Of a stretch of DNA of 64,000 nt, positions 16,850-25,600 are shown piece by piece. Position numbers and translations under genes: made by a program. The stretch spans positions 1,337,501 to 1,401,500 of the forward strand of contig NZ_LJJF01000002.1 in the NCBI RefSeq assembly GCF_001625365.1, read 5' to 3'. Within the stretch, counting starts at the first letter, position 1, and each line of letters begins with the position of its first letter. The notes under the pieces were generated by a model. That model was given only the letters and a program-made list of their open reading frames with translations, was not told the DNA's origin and did not search any database. The DNA is from Streptomyces sp. MJM8645. Its GTDB lineage: Bacteria; Actinomycetota; Actinomycetes; Streptomycetales; Streptomycetaceae.

Positions 16850-17323
16850 ATGCGCGGTAAGCCGCCCGTGGCGCGTCCCGCTGCCCCGACCCCGACTCCT
16901 CCACCCCCCGCGCCGCCCCCGCCGCCCCCGGCCGACGGGAGCCTGCCCGCGGACCTGCACGTCGCCAAGGGCCTGCTGGTCCGGCTCGCCGTCGAAGGGG
17001 ACCGGGTCCGTGCGACAGTCCGCGGCGAGATCGATCTCGACGTCGTCGGCGGCCTGGACGAGACCCTCGGACGCGCGCTGCGGGCCAGCGGCACCGGGCT
17101 CGACGTCGACCTGTCCGCCGTCCCCTTCTGCGACAGCTCCGGCCTCAACCTCCTGCTGGGCCTGCGCAGCACCGCGCACCGCACCGGCCGCACCCTCGCG
17201 ATCACCGCGGCCAGCACCCAGGTCGAGCGCCTGCTCGCGATCACCGAGACGACCGGCCTCTTCACCCCCGCCGCCACCGAACGCCCCGCCGACCCCCCGC
17301 ACACCGAGAACGCAGACCCATAG
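16850..17323 (+). CDS. STAS-domain anti-sigma factor antagonist with Pro-rich N-terminus
   Basis: A 157-residue protein. Residues 8-30 are almost entirely Pro with Ala/Thr, followed by a STAS domain: VRATVRGEIDLDVVGGLDE and LSAVPFCDSSGLNLLLGLR, with the phospho-acceptor Ser in DSSG near residue 101. GGAGAAGAG lies before ATG 16850. It is the third antagonist of the region and the only one with a proline-rich extension. Which anti-sigma ATPase it binds cannot be told. Confidence 0.85.
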   Translation: MRGKPPVARPAAPTPTPPPPAPPPPPPADGSLPADLHVAKGLLVRLAVEGDRVRATVRGEIDLDVVGGLDETLGRALRASGTGLDVDLSAVPFCDSSGLNLLLGLRSTAHRTGRTLAITAASTQVERLLAITETTGLFTPAATERPADPPHTENADP

Positions 17324-17365
17324 CCACACGCCGACTCCCCCCTGGCGCGGGCCTGCCGGTACGGA

Positions 17366-18244
17366 TCAGGGCGATGGGGCCGAACTCGGCGTCGAACGCG
17401 GACGGGCCGCATGCTCGGGCGGCTGCGCAGGCGAAGAGGGGAGTGACGCCGAGGGCGACGGTGAGGGCCCGCCGGCCTCGGCGACGGCTTCGAGCAACGC
17501 GCCCTCGAACGCCTCCTTCGAGGCCATGGCCCCACCGGCACGCCCGTCGAGCTGCTTGCCGTTGAGCAGCATGGCCGGCGTCCCCCGGAATTTGTGGTCG
17601 CGGAACTCCTCCGTGACAGTGCGCACCCAAGCCTCGTGCGTTCCCTTGTTGACGCATTGCTCAAAAGCCGGTGTCCGCAGTCCGGGGACATTTTCGGCGA
17701 GCCGAAGGAGTTCCGCACGGTCGGCGAACCTGTCGTTCTTCTCCTCGGGTTGGTTGGAGAAGAGGACGGCATGGTAATGGGCGAATTTGGCCAGGTCCTG
17801 CGCGCACGCGACGGCGTTGGCCGCTCGCAGCGAACCCTTCCCGCCAAGGCCGGCGTCAATGGCCGCGAGGGGGTGGTACTGCAGGCGCAGCCGTCCGGAC
17901 TGCACGTACTTCTGCAGTACCTCGCCGAGGCGCGCCTCGGCCGCCTGGCAGGCGGGGCAGCGGAAGTCCTCGTAGACCTCCAGGGTGGCCGGAGCCTTCT
18001 CCGCCCCCACCTCGATGGCCTTGCCTCCGGCCACCGTTCCGAGGGGCGCCAGGGCGGGCCGGTCGTCCTGGGACCGGTACGTCTGCACGACGACCCCTGT
18101 GATCACCGCAGAGGTCACGACGGCGGGCACGAGGCCGAATGCCATGAAACGGCGTCGACGCTTCGCGAGAATTTCCCGTGCCGCGCGTTCCGCGCGCCTG
18201 CGCTCATGTGCAATCAGCTTTCCATTTCGATTTGCCCGGCTCAT
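17366..18244 (-). CDS. Membrane-anchored DsbA-like thiol oxidoreductase
   Basis: A 292-residue protein: a basic cytosolic N-terminus (RAEIL..KRRRR), one membrane anchor (FGLVPAVVTSAVITGVVV, about 37-54), then a DsbA/thioredoxin-like domain starting APATLEVYEDFRCPACQA with the redox motif CPAC near residue 97, a helical insert (GSLRAANAVACAQDLAKFAHYHAVL), and the cis-Pro loop FRGTPAMLLNG. The C-terminus is a Ser/Pro-rich tail. It should oxidise or isomerise disulfides outside the membrane. GAGGGGAAC precedes the ATG. It lies downstream, on the same strand, of a similar gene and of the giant Cys-rich surface protein. Confidence 0.85.
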   Translation of the reverse strand: MSRANRNGKLIAHERRRAERAAREILAKRRRRFMAFGLVPAVVTSAVITGVVVQTYRSQDDRPALAPLGTVAGGKAIEVGAEKAPATLEVYEDFRCPACQAAEARLGEVLQKYVQSGRLRLQYHPLAAIDAGLGGKGSLRAANAVACAQDLAKFAHYHAVLFSNQPEEKNDRFADRAELLRLAENVPGLRTPAFEQCVNKGTHEAWVRTVTEEFRDHKFRGTPAMLLNGKQLDGRAGGAMASKEAFEGALLEAVAEAGGPSPSPSASLPSSPAQPPEHAARPRSTPSSAPSP

Positions 18245-18481
18245 GTTCCCCTCGTTCGCTGGTTGGTTTCTGAACGTTGAACCCGAATTATTCGTTGCGG
18301 GTTCTGCCCACGGAGGGGACGGAATACCTCTCCGCCCTTCCGCGGCTACCGGAAGAATTACTCCGGGCCGCCGTTTCGCAGTGGCCCTCAGCCGCCAGGT
18401 CGGTCCTGACCGGGAGTGACGCGCGGCGCTGAACCGGGCGGGGGTGTTCCGTCGCGTGACAACGGCCGAGGCGACTGGTCG

Positions 18482-19414
18482 TCAGTCGTCGGAATCGTGT
18501 GATGACTCCCTGGCGTCGGAAGCCGCCGCCGTACGCCCGGACGCTTCGGCCGTCCTCGCCCTGCTGGGCGAGGCGGACGCCGAGGCGGAGGGGGCCGCGT
18601 GCGCCGAGCCCGAGGCGGTGGCGGCCGGGCCCGTCGAGGCGGGCGGGTGCGACGGGGTGCTCACCGGCGGGTGGAAGCCGGGGTCCTTCAGCGCGAGGTC
18701 CTCGACCGTCTTCCACAGCTTGGTGGCAGCTCCGTCACCGTCGATTTCGATCCGGTCGCCGTTGAGCACGGCCACCGGTGCGTCCGTGTGGAACTGTTTC
18801 GCGAACGTGCCGCTCTCGCGGCTCACCCAGCCCGCGTGCGTGCCGTCGTCGACGCACCGGTCGAATGCCGCGGACCGCAGCTCGCTCACCCGGTCGGCGA
18901 GCGAGCGCAGGCCCTGCTTCGCGTCCGGGTCCTGCTTGCCGGCCGCGACGAGCACCTCGCGGAAGGCGGCGAACTTTCCCGCGTCCTGGGCACACGCCGC
19001 CGCGTTGGCGGCCTGGGCCGAGGTCTTGCGGCCGTCGGTCGTCACCGGGTGGTATTGGATGACCAGGCGATTCTCGGCGACCAGCTGGCGGAGTGTCGGG
19101 TCGAACCGCTCGGCGAACTTCCGGCAGGCGGCGCAGTCGTAGTCCTCGTAGACCACCAGCGTGGCGGGTGCCTGCTGGTAGCCGACCGGGATCGAGTCCC
19201 CGCTGGACCCGGACGGGGGTTCGGCGTGGTCGGGTCCGAACCCCGAACGGAACAGGAATCCGCCGCCGACGACCACGGCCGCCACGGTGACGGCCAGCAG
19301 GACGCGCTTGCGGGTCCGGTGCGCCGACCCGGTCCGGACGGATTGCCGCCGATCGGACGGCGCGGGGGAGTCATCTGTCGGATTCGGGGCATCCTCGTCG
19401 TCCCAGAAGGTCAT
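18482..19414 (-). CDS. Second membrane-anchored DsbA-like oxidoreductase
   Basis: A 310-residue paralogue of the preceding gene: an acidic then basic N-terminus, one membrane segment (RVLLAVTVAAVVVGGGFLF), and the domain opening APATLVVYEDYDCAACRKFA with CAAC as redox motif, the helical part TSAQAANAAACAQDAGKFA, and the cis-Pro-like region altered to FHTDAPVAVLNGD. A Ser/Ala/Pro-rich tail follows. The start at 19414 (MTFWDDED) was preferred over an extension into the AT-rich leader. The two paralogues share the same layout but differ in their CxxC dipeptide (PA against AA), suggesting different redox roles. Confidence 0.85.
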   Translation of the reverse strand: MTFWDDEDAPNPTDDSPAPSDRRQSVRTGSAHRTRKRVLLAVTVAAVVVGGGFLFRSGFGPDHAEPPSGSSGDSIPVGYQQAPATLVVYEDYDCAACRKFAERFDPTLRQLVAENRLVIQYHPVTTDGRKTSAQAANAAACAQDAGKFAAFREVLVAAGKQDPDAKQGLRSLADRVSELRSAAFDRCVDDGTHAGWVSRESGTFAKQFHTDAPVAVLNGDRIEIDGDGAATKLWKTVEDLALKDPGFHPPVSTPSHPPASTGPAATASGSAHAAPSASASASPSRARTAEASGRTAAASDARESSHDSDD

Positions 19415-19568
19415 GGGATTCGTTCCAATCGGTTCGACACTCGACGGCCGGATGTCGAGTGATTGCCTTGTTCCCCCCCCGTTTATAGACATGAGCAGAG
19501 CGATGAGCTGCTCACCGTACCGATCGTCAATCAGCAATTATGCGAACGCAGCAACGCCACGACAGGGC

Positions 19569-19600
19569 GGTGGCCCGGGAACGGGTGTTCCCGGGCCACC
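19569..19600 (-). terminator. Strong terminator after the giant surface-protein gene
   Basis: GGTGGCCCGGGAAC and its exact complement form 14-bp arms around GGGT, 35 bases beyond the stop codon at 19635. Confidence 0.75.
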
Positions 19601-19634
19601 GGTCGGGGCCGATCAGACCCCGGTCAGGCTGCGA

Positions 19635-22600
19635 TCACTCGCTCCTCACTCCCTTCCGGTTCCGCCGAACCCTGACGACCACGACCAGCAGGGCGCCGAG
19701 GCCCGCCAGGAGCGCGCTCGTGAGGGTGAAGGGCACCACAGCGGCGCCGGTGTGCGGCAGGACCCCGCCGTTCGGGCCGGAGACGTTGCCGCCACCCGGC
19801 TGCGGGTAGCCGGCCGGCTCCGGTCCGTGGCCGACCTCCATCCCGTCGCCGTGACCGCCGTGGCCGTGGCCGTCACCCGGCTCGGGCTTGTGCTCGTTGC
19901 ACTTGTCCCTGTCGCAGGGCGGGGCGCAGCGTGCGATCGCGGAGGACGGGGGAGTGGTGATCGGCGGGGTACCCGGCGCGGCGTTCGGCGGCAGGAAGGA
20001 GGCCGTCACGGTGTTGGTCGTGTCCTCCGTGATGACGCTGGAGCAGAAGAACATCTTCGCCTGCCCGGAGGCCAGACTGAACGTCCCCGCAGCGACGACG
20101 CAGGAGGCCTCCTGCTGGTCGTTCAGTGTGATGCCGCTGATGTCGACTGTGCCGGTGTTGGTGACGGTGATCCGCCAGTACGCCTTGCACTTGTCGCGGT
20201 CACAGTCCTCCTTGCCGTCGTTCTTGTGGAGAGTCGTCTCCTTGCCCCACGGACCGGACCCGCCCTCGGCGCAGTTGCCGGGGACGTCGGACTGGCAGAC
20301 CTCCTTGTTGATGGTCAGCGAGGGAACGTTCGCCGTGGCCTCGGAGGGCGGGGTGGTGATGGGCGTCCCACCGGGACCGGGGAACGTGGCCGCGACGGTG
20401 TTCGTCGTCGACTCCGTCAGGTGGGAGCTGGAGCAGAAGATCTGCTTGTTCGCTCCTGCTGCGAGGTTGAAGGTGCCGGCGGCTGTGGCGCATGCCGGGG
20501 TGACGGCGTCGGTCAGGGTGATGCCGTTGATGTCGACGCCGTCGGTGTTGGTGACGGTGATGCGCCAGTAGGCGGTGCCGCCCGGTGTGACGGTGGTGAT
20601 GCCGGCCCAGGGGCCGTTGCCGCCGGGCCCGCAGTCGGCGGCGGTTGCCGAGGTGCAGACCTCCTTGACGATGGCCAGCGACGGAACGTTGGCGGTCGCT
20701 TCCGACGGCGGTGTGGTGATGGGGGTGCCGCCGGGGCCGGGGAAGGTCGCCGTGACGACGTTGGTGGTCGAGGTGGTGACGTTGGGGAGGTTGCAGAAGA
20801 TCTGCTTGTTCGCTCCCGGCGTCAGGTTGAAGGTGCCGGCCGCCGTAACGCAACCCGGGGTGACGGTGTCGGTCAAGGTGATGCCGTTGATGTCGACGCC
20901 GTCGGTGTTGGTGACGGTGATGCGCCAGTAGGCGGTGCCGCCGGGGGCGACGGTGGTGATGCCGGCCCAGGGGCCGTTACCACCGGGCCCGCAGTCGGCG
21001 GCGGTTGTCGAGGTGCACACCTCCTTGACGATCGCGAGGGAGGGAACGTTGGCTGTTGCTTCCGACGGCGGTGTGGTGATGGGGGTCCCGCCAGGGCCGG
21101 GGAAGGTGGCCGTCACGACGTTGGTGGTGGACTGGGTGACGTTGGGGAGGTTGCAGAAGATCTGCTTGTTCGCTCCCGGCGCCAGGTTGAAGGTGCCGGC
21201 GGCTGTGGCGCATGCCGGGGTGACGGCGTCGTTGAGCGTGATGTCGTTGATGTCGACGCCGTCGGTGTTGGTGACGGTGATGCGCCAGTAGGCGGTGCCG
21301 CCCGGTGTGACGGTGGTGATGCCGGCCCAGGGGCCGTTGCCGCCGGGCCCGCAGTCGGCGGCGGTTGCCGAGGTGCAGACCTCCTTGACGATGGCCAGCG
21401 ACGGAACGTTGGCGGTCGCTTCCGACGGCGGTGTGGTGATGGGGGTGCCGCCGGGGCCGGGGAAGGTCGCCGTGACGACGTTGGTGGTCGAGGTGGTGAC
21501 GTTGGGGAGGTTGCAGAAGATCTGCTTGTTCGCTCCCGGCGTCAGGTTGAAGGTGCCGGCGGCTGTGGCGCATGCCGGGGTGACGGTGTCGGTCAGGGTG
21601 ATGCCGTTGATGTCGACGCCGTCGGTGTTGGTGACGGTGATGCGCCAGTAGGCGGTGCCGCCGGGGGCGACGGTGGTGATGCCGGCCCAGGGGCCGTTAC
21701 CACCGGGCCCGCAGTCGGCGGCGGTTGTCGAGGTGCACACCTCCTTGACGATCGCGAGGGAGGGAACGTTGGCTGTTGCTTCCGACGGCGGTGTGGTGAT
21801 GGGGGTCCCGCCAGGGCCGGGGAAGGTGGCCGTCACGACGTTGGTGGTGGACTGGGTGACGTTGGGGAGGTTGCAGAAGATCTGCTTGTTCGCTCCCGGC
21901 GCCAGGTTGAAGGTGCCGGCGGCTGTGGCGCATGCCGGGGTGACGGCGTCGTTGAGCGTGATGTCGTTGATGTCGACGCCGTCGGTGTTGGTGACGGTGA
22001 TGCGCCAGTAGGCGGTGCCGCCGGGCGGGAGGGTGGTGACGCCGGCCCAGGGGCCGCTACCGCCGGATCCGCAGTCGGCGGCGGTTGCCGAGGTGCAGAC
22101 CTCCTTGACGATCGCGAGGGAGGGAACGTTGGCTGTTGCTTCCGACGGCGGTGTGGTGATCGGAGGTGTGCCGCCCGGCCCCGGGAAGGTGGCCGTCACC
22201 ACGTTGGTGGTCGAGGTGGTGACGTTGGGGAGGTTGCAGAAGATCTGCTTGCTGGTTCCTGCCGTCAGGTTGAAGGTGCCGGCCGCCGTAACGCAACCCG
22301 GGGTGACGGTGTCGGTCAAGGTGATGCCGTTGATGTCGACGCCGTCGGTGTTGGTGACGGTGATGCGCCAGTAGGCGGTGCCGCCGGGGGCGACGGTGGT
22401 GATGCTGGCCCAGGGGCCGTTGCCGCCGGATCCGCAGTCGGCGGCGGTTGTCGAGGTGCAGACCTCCTTGTTGATGGTCAGCGAGGGAACGTTGGCCGTG
22501 GCCTCGGAGGGCGGTGTGGTGATCGGAGGTGTGCCGCCGGGGCCGGGGAAGGTCGCGGTGACGACGTTGGTGGTGGACTGGGTGACGTTGGGGAGGTTGC

Positions 22601-25600
22601 AGTAGATCTGTTTGTCTGCTCCCGGCGTCAGGTTGAAGGTGCCGGCGGCTGTGGCGCATGCCGGGGTGACGGTGTCGGTCAGGGTGATGCCGTTGATGTC
22701 GACGCCGTCGGTGTTGGTGACGGTGATGCGCCAGTAGGCGGTGCCGCCGGGCGGGAGGGTGGTGATGCCGGCCCAGGGGCCGTTGCCGCCGGGCCCACAG
22801 TTCGCGGCTGTGGTGGAGGCACAGACCTCCTTGACGATCGTCAGGGAAGGAACGTCAACTGCTGCCTCGGAGGGCGGCGTGGTGATGGGGGTCCCGCCGG
22901 GGCCGGGGAAGGTGGCCGTCACTACGTTTGTGGTCGAGGTGGTGACGTTGGGGAGGTTGCAGAAGATCTGTTTGTCTGCTCCCGGCGCCAGGTTGAACGT
23001 GCCGGCCGCCGTCACGCAGCCCGCGGTGACGGGGTCGGCCAGGGTGATGCCGTTGACCGGGACCGCACCGGTGTTGGTGACGGTGATCCGCCAGTACGCG
23101 GTGCCGCCGGGGGCGACGGTGGTGATGCTGGCCCAGGGGCCGCTACCGCCGGATCCGCAGTCGGCGGCGGTTGCCGAGGTGCAGACCTCCTTGACGATCG
23201 CCAGCGACGGAACGTCAGCCGTTGCTTCCGACGGTGGTGTGGTGATGGGATGGCCACCGGGGCCGGGGAAGGTGGCTGTCACCACGTTGGTGGTCGAGGT
23301 GGTGACGTTGGCGAGGTCGCAGAAGACCTGCTTGTTCGCCCCCGTCGCCAGGTTGAACGTTCCGGCGGCCGTCACGCACGCCGGGGTCACGGCATCGGTC
23401 AGGGTGATGCCCGCGATGGGGACCGTCCCGGTGTTGGTGACGGTGATCCGCCAGTACGCGGTGGCACCGGACGGGATGATGGTCGTTTTGGCCCAGGGGC
23501 CGCTACCGCCGCTGGCGCAGTCGGCCGCAGTGGTCGAGGTGCAGACCTCTTTGAGGATCGTCAGTGACGGAGCGTCGACGGTGGCCTCGGCGGGCGGGGT
23601 GGTGATGGGGGTGCCGCCGGGTCCGGGGAAGGTCGCGGTGACGACGTTGGCGGTGGCCTGGGTGACGTTGGGGAGGTTGCAGAAGATCTGCTTGTTCGCT
23701 CCTGCCGCCAGGTTGAAGGTGCCGGCGGCCGTGGCGCACGCCGGGGTGACGGGGTCGGTCAGGGTGATGCCGGTGATGTCGCTGGGGCCGTCGTTGGTGA
23801 CGGTGATCCGCCAGTACGCGGTGCCACCGGACGGAACCGTGGTGACGCCGGCCCAGGGGCCGCTACCGCCGGGCCCGCAGTCGGCGGCGACTGCCGAGGT
23901 GCACACTTCCTTGACGATCGCCAGCGAGGGAACGTTGGCGGTTGCTTCGGAGGGCGGTGTGGTGATCGGAGGTGTGCCGCCGGGTCCGGGGAAGGTGGCC
24001 GTGACGACGTTGGTAGTGGGCTTCGTGACGTTGGGGAGGTTGCAGAAGATCTGCTTGTTCGCTCCCGCCGCCAGATCGAACGTGCCGGCGGCTGTGGCGC
24101 ATGCCGGGGTGACGGCGTCGTTGAGCGTGATGCCGGAGATTTTCACCGCACCGGTGTTGGTGACGGTGATCCGCCAGTAGGCGGTACCGCCGGGGGCGAC
24201 GGTGGTGACGCTGGCCCAGGGGCCGTTGCCGCCAGGCCCGCAGTCACCCGCGGTTGCCGAGGTGCAGACCTCCTTGACGATCGCCAGCGACGGAACGTCG
24301 ACTGTGGCCTCGGCGGGCGGGGTGGTGATGGGGGTGCCGCCGGGGCCGGGGAAGCTCGCCGTGACGACGTTCGTCGTCGAGGTGGTGATGCCGGGGAGGT
24401 TGCAGAAGACCTGGGTGCTCGCCCCTGCCGGGAGGTTGAACATGCCGGCGACCGTGGCGCACGCCGGGGTGACGGCATCCGTCAGGGTGATGCCGGAGAT
24501 GTCGACGCCGTCGGTGTTGGTGACGGTGATCCGCCAGTACGCGGTGGCGCCGGGCGGAACGGTGGTGACGCCGGCCCAGGGGCCGTTACCACCCTCGATG
24601 CAGTTGGCGACCGTTGCCGAGGTGCAGACCTCCTTGACGATGGCCAGCGACGGCACGTTGGCGGTCGCTTCGGACGGCGGTGTGGTGATGGGGGTGCCGC
24701 CGGGTCCGGGGAAGGTCGCCGTGACGACGTTGGTGGTGGGCTTGGTGACGTTGGGGAGGTTGCAGAAGACCTGTCTGTTGGCTCCCGCCGCCAGGTTGAA
24801 CGTTCCTGCCGCTGTGGCGCACGCGGGGGTCACGGCATCCGTCAGGGTGATGCCGTTGATGTCGACGCCGTCGGTGTTGGTGACGGTGATGCGCCAGTAG
24901 GCGGTGCCGCCGGGCGGGAGGGTGGTGATGCCGGCCCAGGGGCCGTTGCCGCCGGGCCCGCAGTCACCCGCGGTTGCCGAGGTGCAGACCTCCTTGACGA
25001 TGGCCAGCGACGGCACGTTGGCGGTCGCTTCCGACGGCGGTGTGGTGATGGGGGTGCCGCCGGGCCCCGGGAAGGTCGCCGTGACGACGTTCGTCGTCGG
25101 GGCGGTGACGTCGGGGAGGTTGCAGAAGACCTGTCTGTTGGCCCCCGCCGCCAGGTTGAACGTTCCTGCCGCTGTGGCGCACGCGGGGGTGACGGCATCC
25201 GTCAGGGTGATGCCCGTGACGGGGACCGTCCCGGGGTTGGTGACGGTGATGCGCCAGTAGGCCGTACCGCCCGGTGCGACCGTGGTGAGACTCGCCCAGG
25301 GGCCGCTGCCGCCGGGCCCGCAGTCACCCGGGTTCACCGAGGTGCAGACCTCCTTGAGCACGGTCAGCTCAGGCTTGCAGGACGGCCCGGGAGTCACCTG
25401 GAGGGTGACGGTGTTGGACGTGACCGGGGCCATGCCGTTGGTGGTCGCTGTGGCCTGGTCGCTCACCGAGGTGACGGTGCAGTCCTCGCTGACCTTGGTC
25501 TGGTAGCAGACCTGCGGCGGGTCGCCGACGAACGTCACCTGCATCTTCGGCTGGTTGTCCGGAGTGAACGACGCCCCGCTGATCAGGGTGAGGTTGGCGA

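Noticed and set aside
19287-23567. A 1,426-codon open frame on the plus strand, rich in Gly, Asp and Val
   Set aside because: It is antisense to the repeat array of the giant surface protein. The repeated coding sequence lacks stops in this phase, which produces a periodic GDGDAPVGG pattern; it has no ribosome site or recognisable domain.
19930-25371. Possible CRISPR or non-coding satellite
   Set aside because: The 360-bp units encode an uninterrupted protein repeat with conserved Cys and strand pattern.
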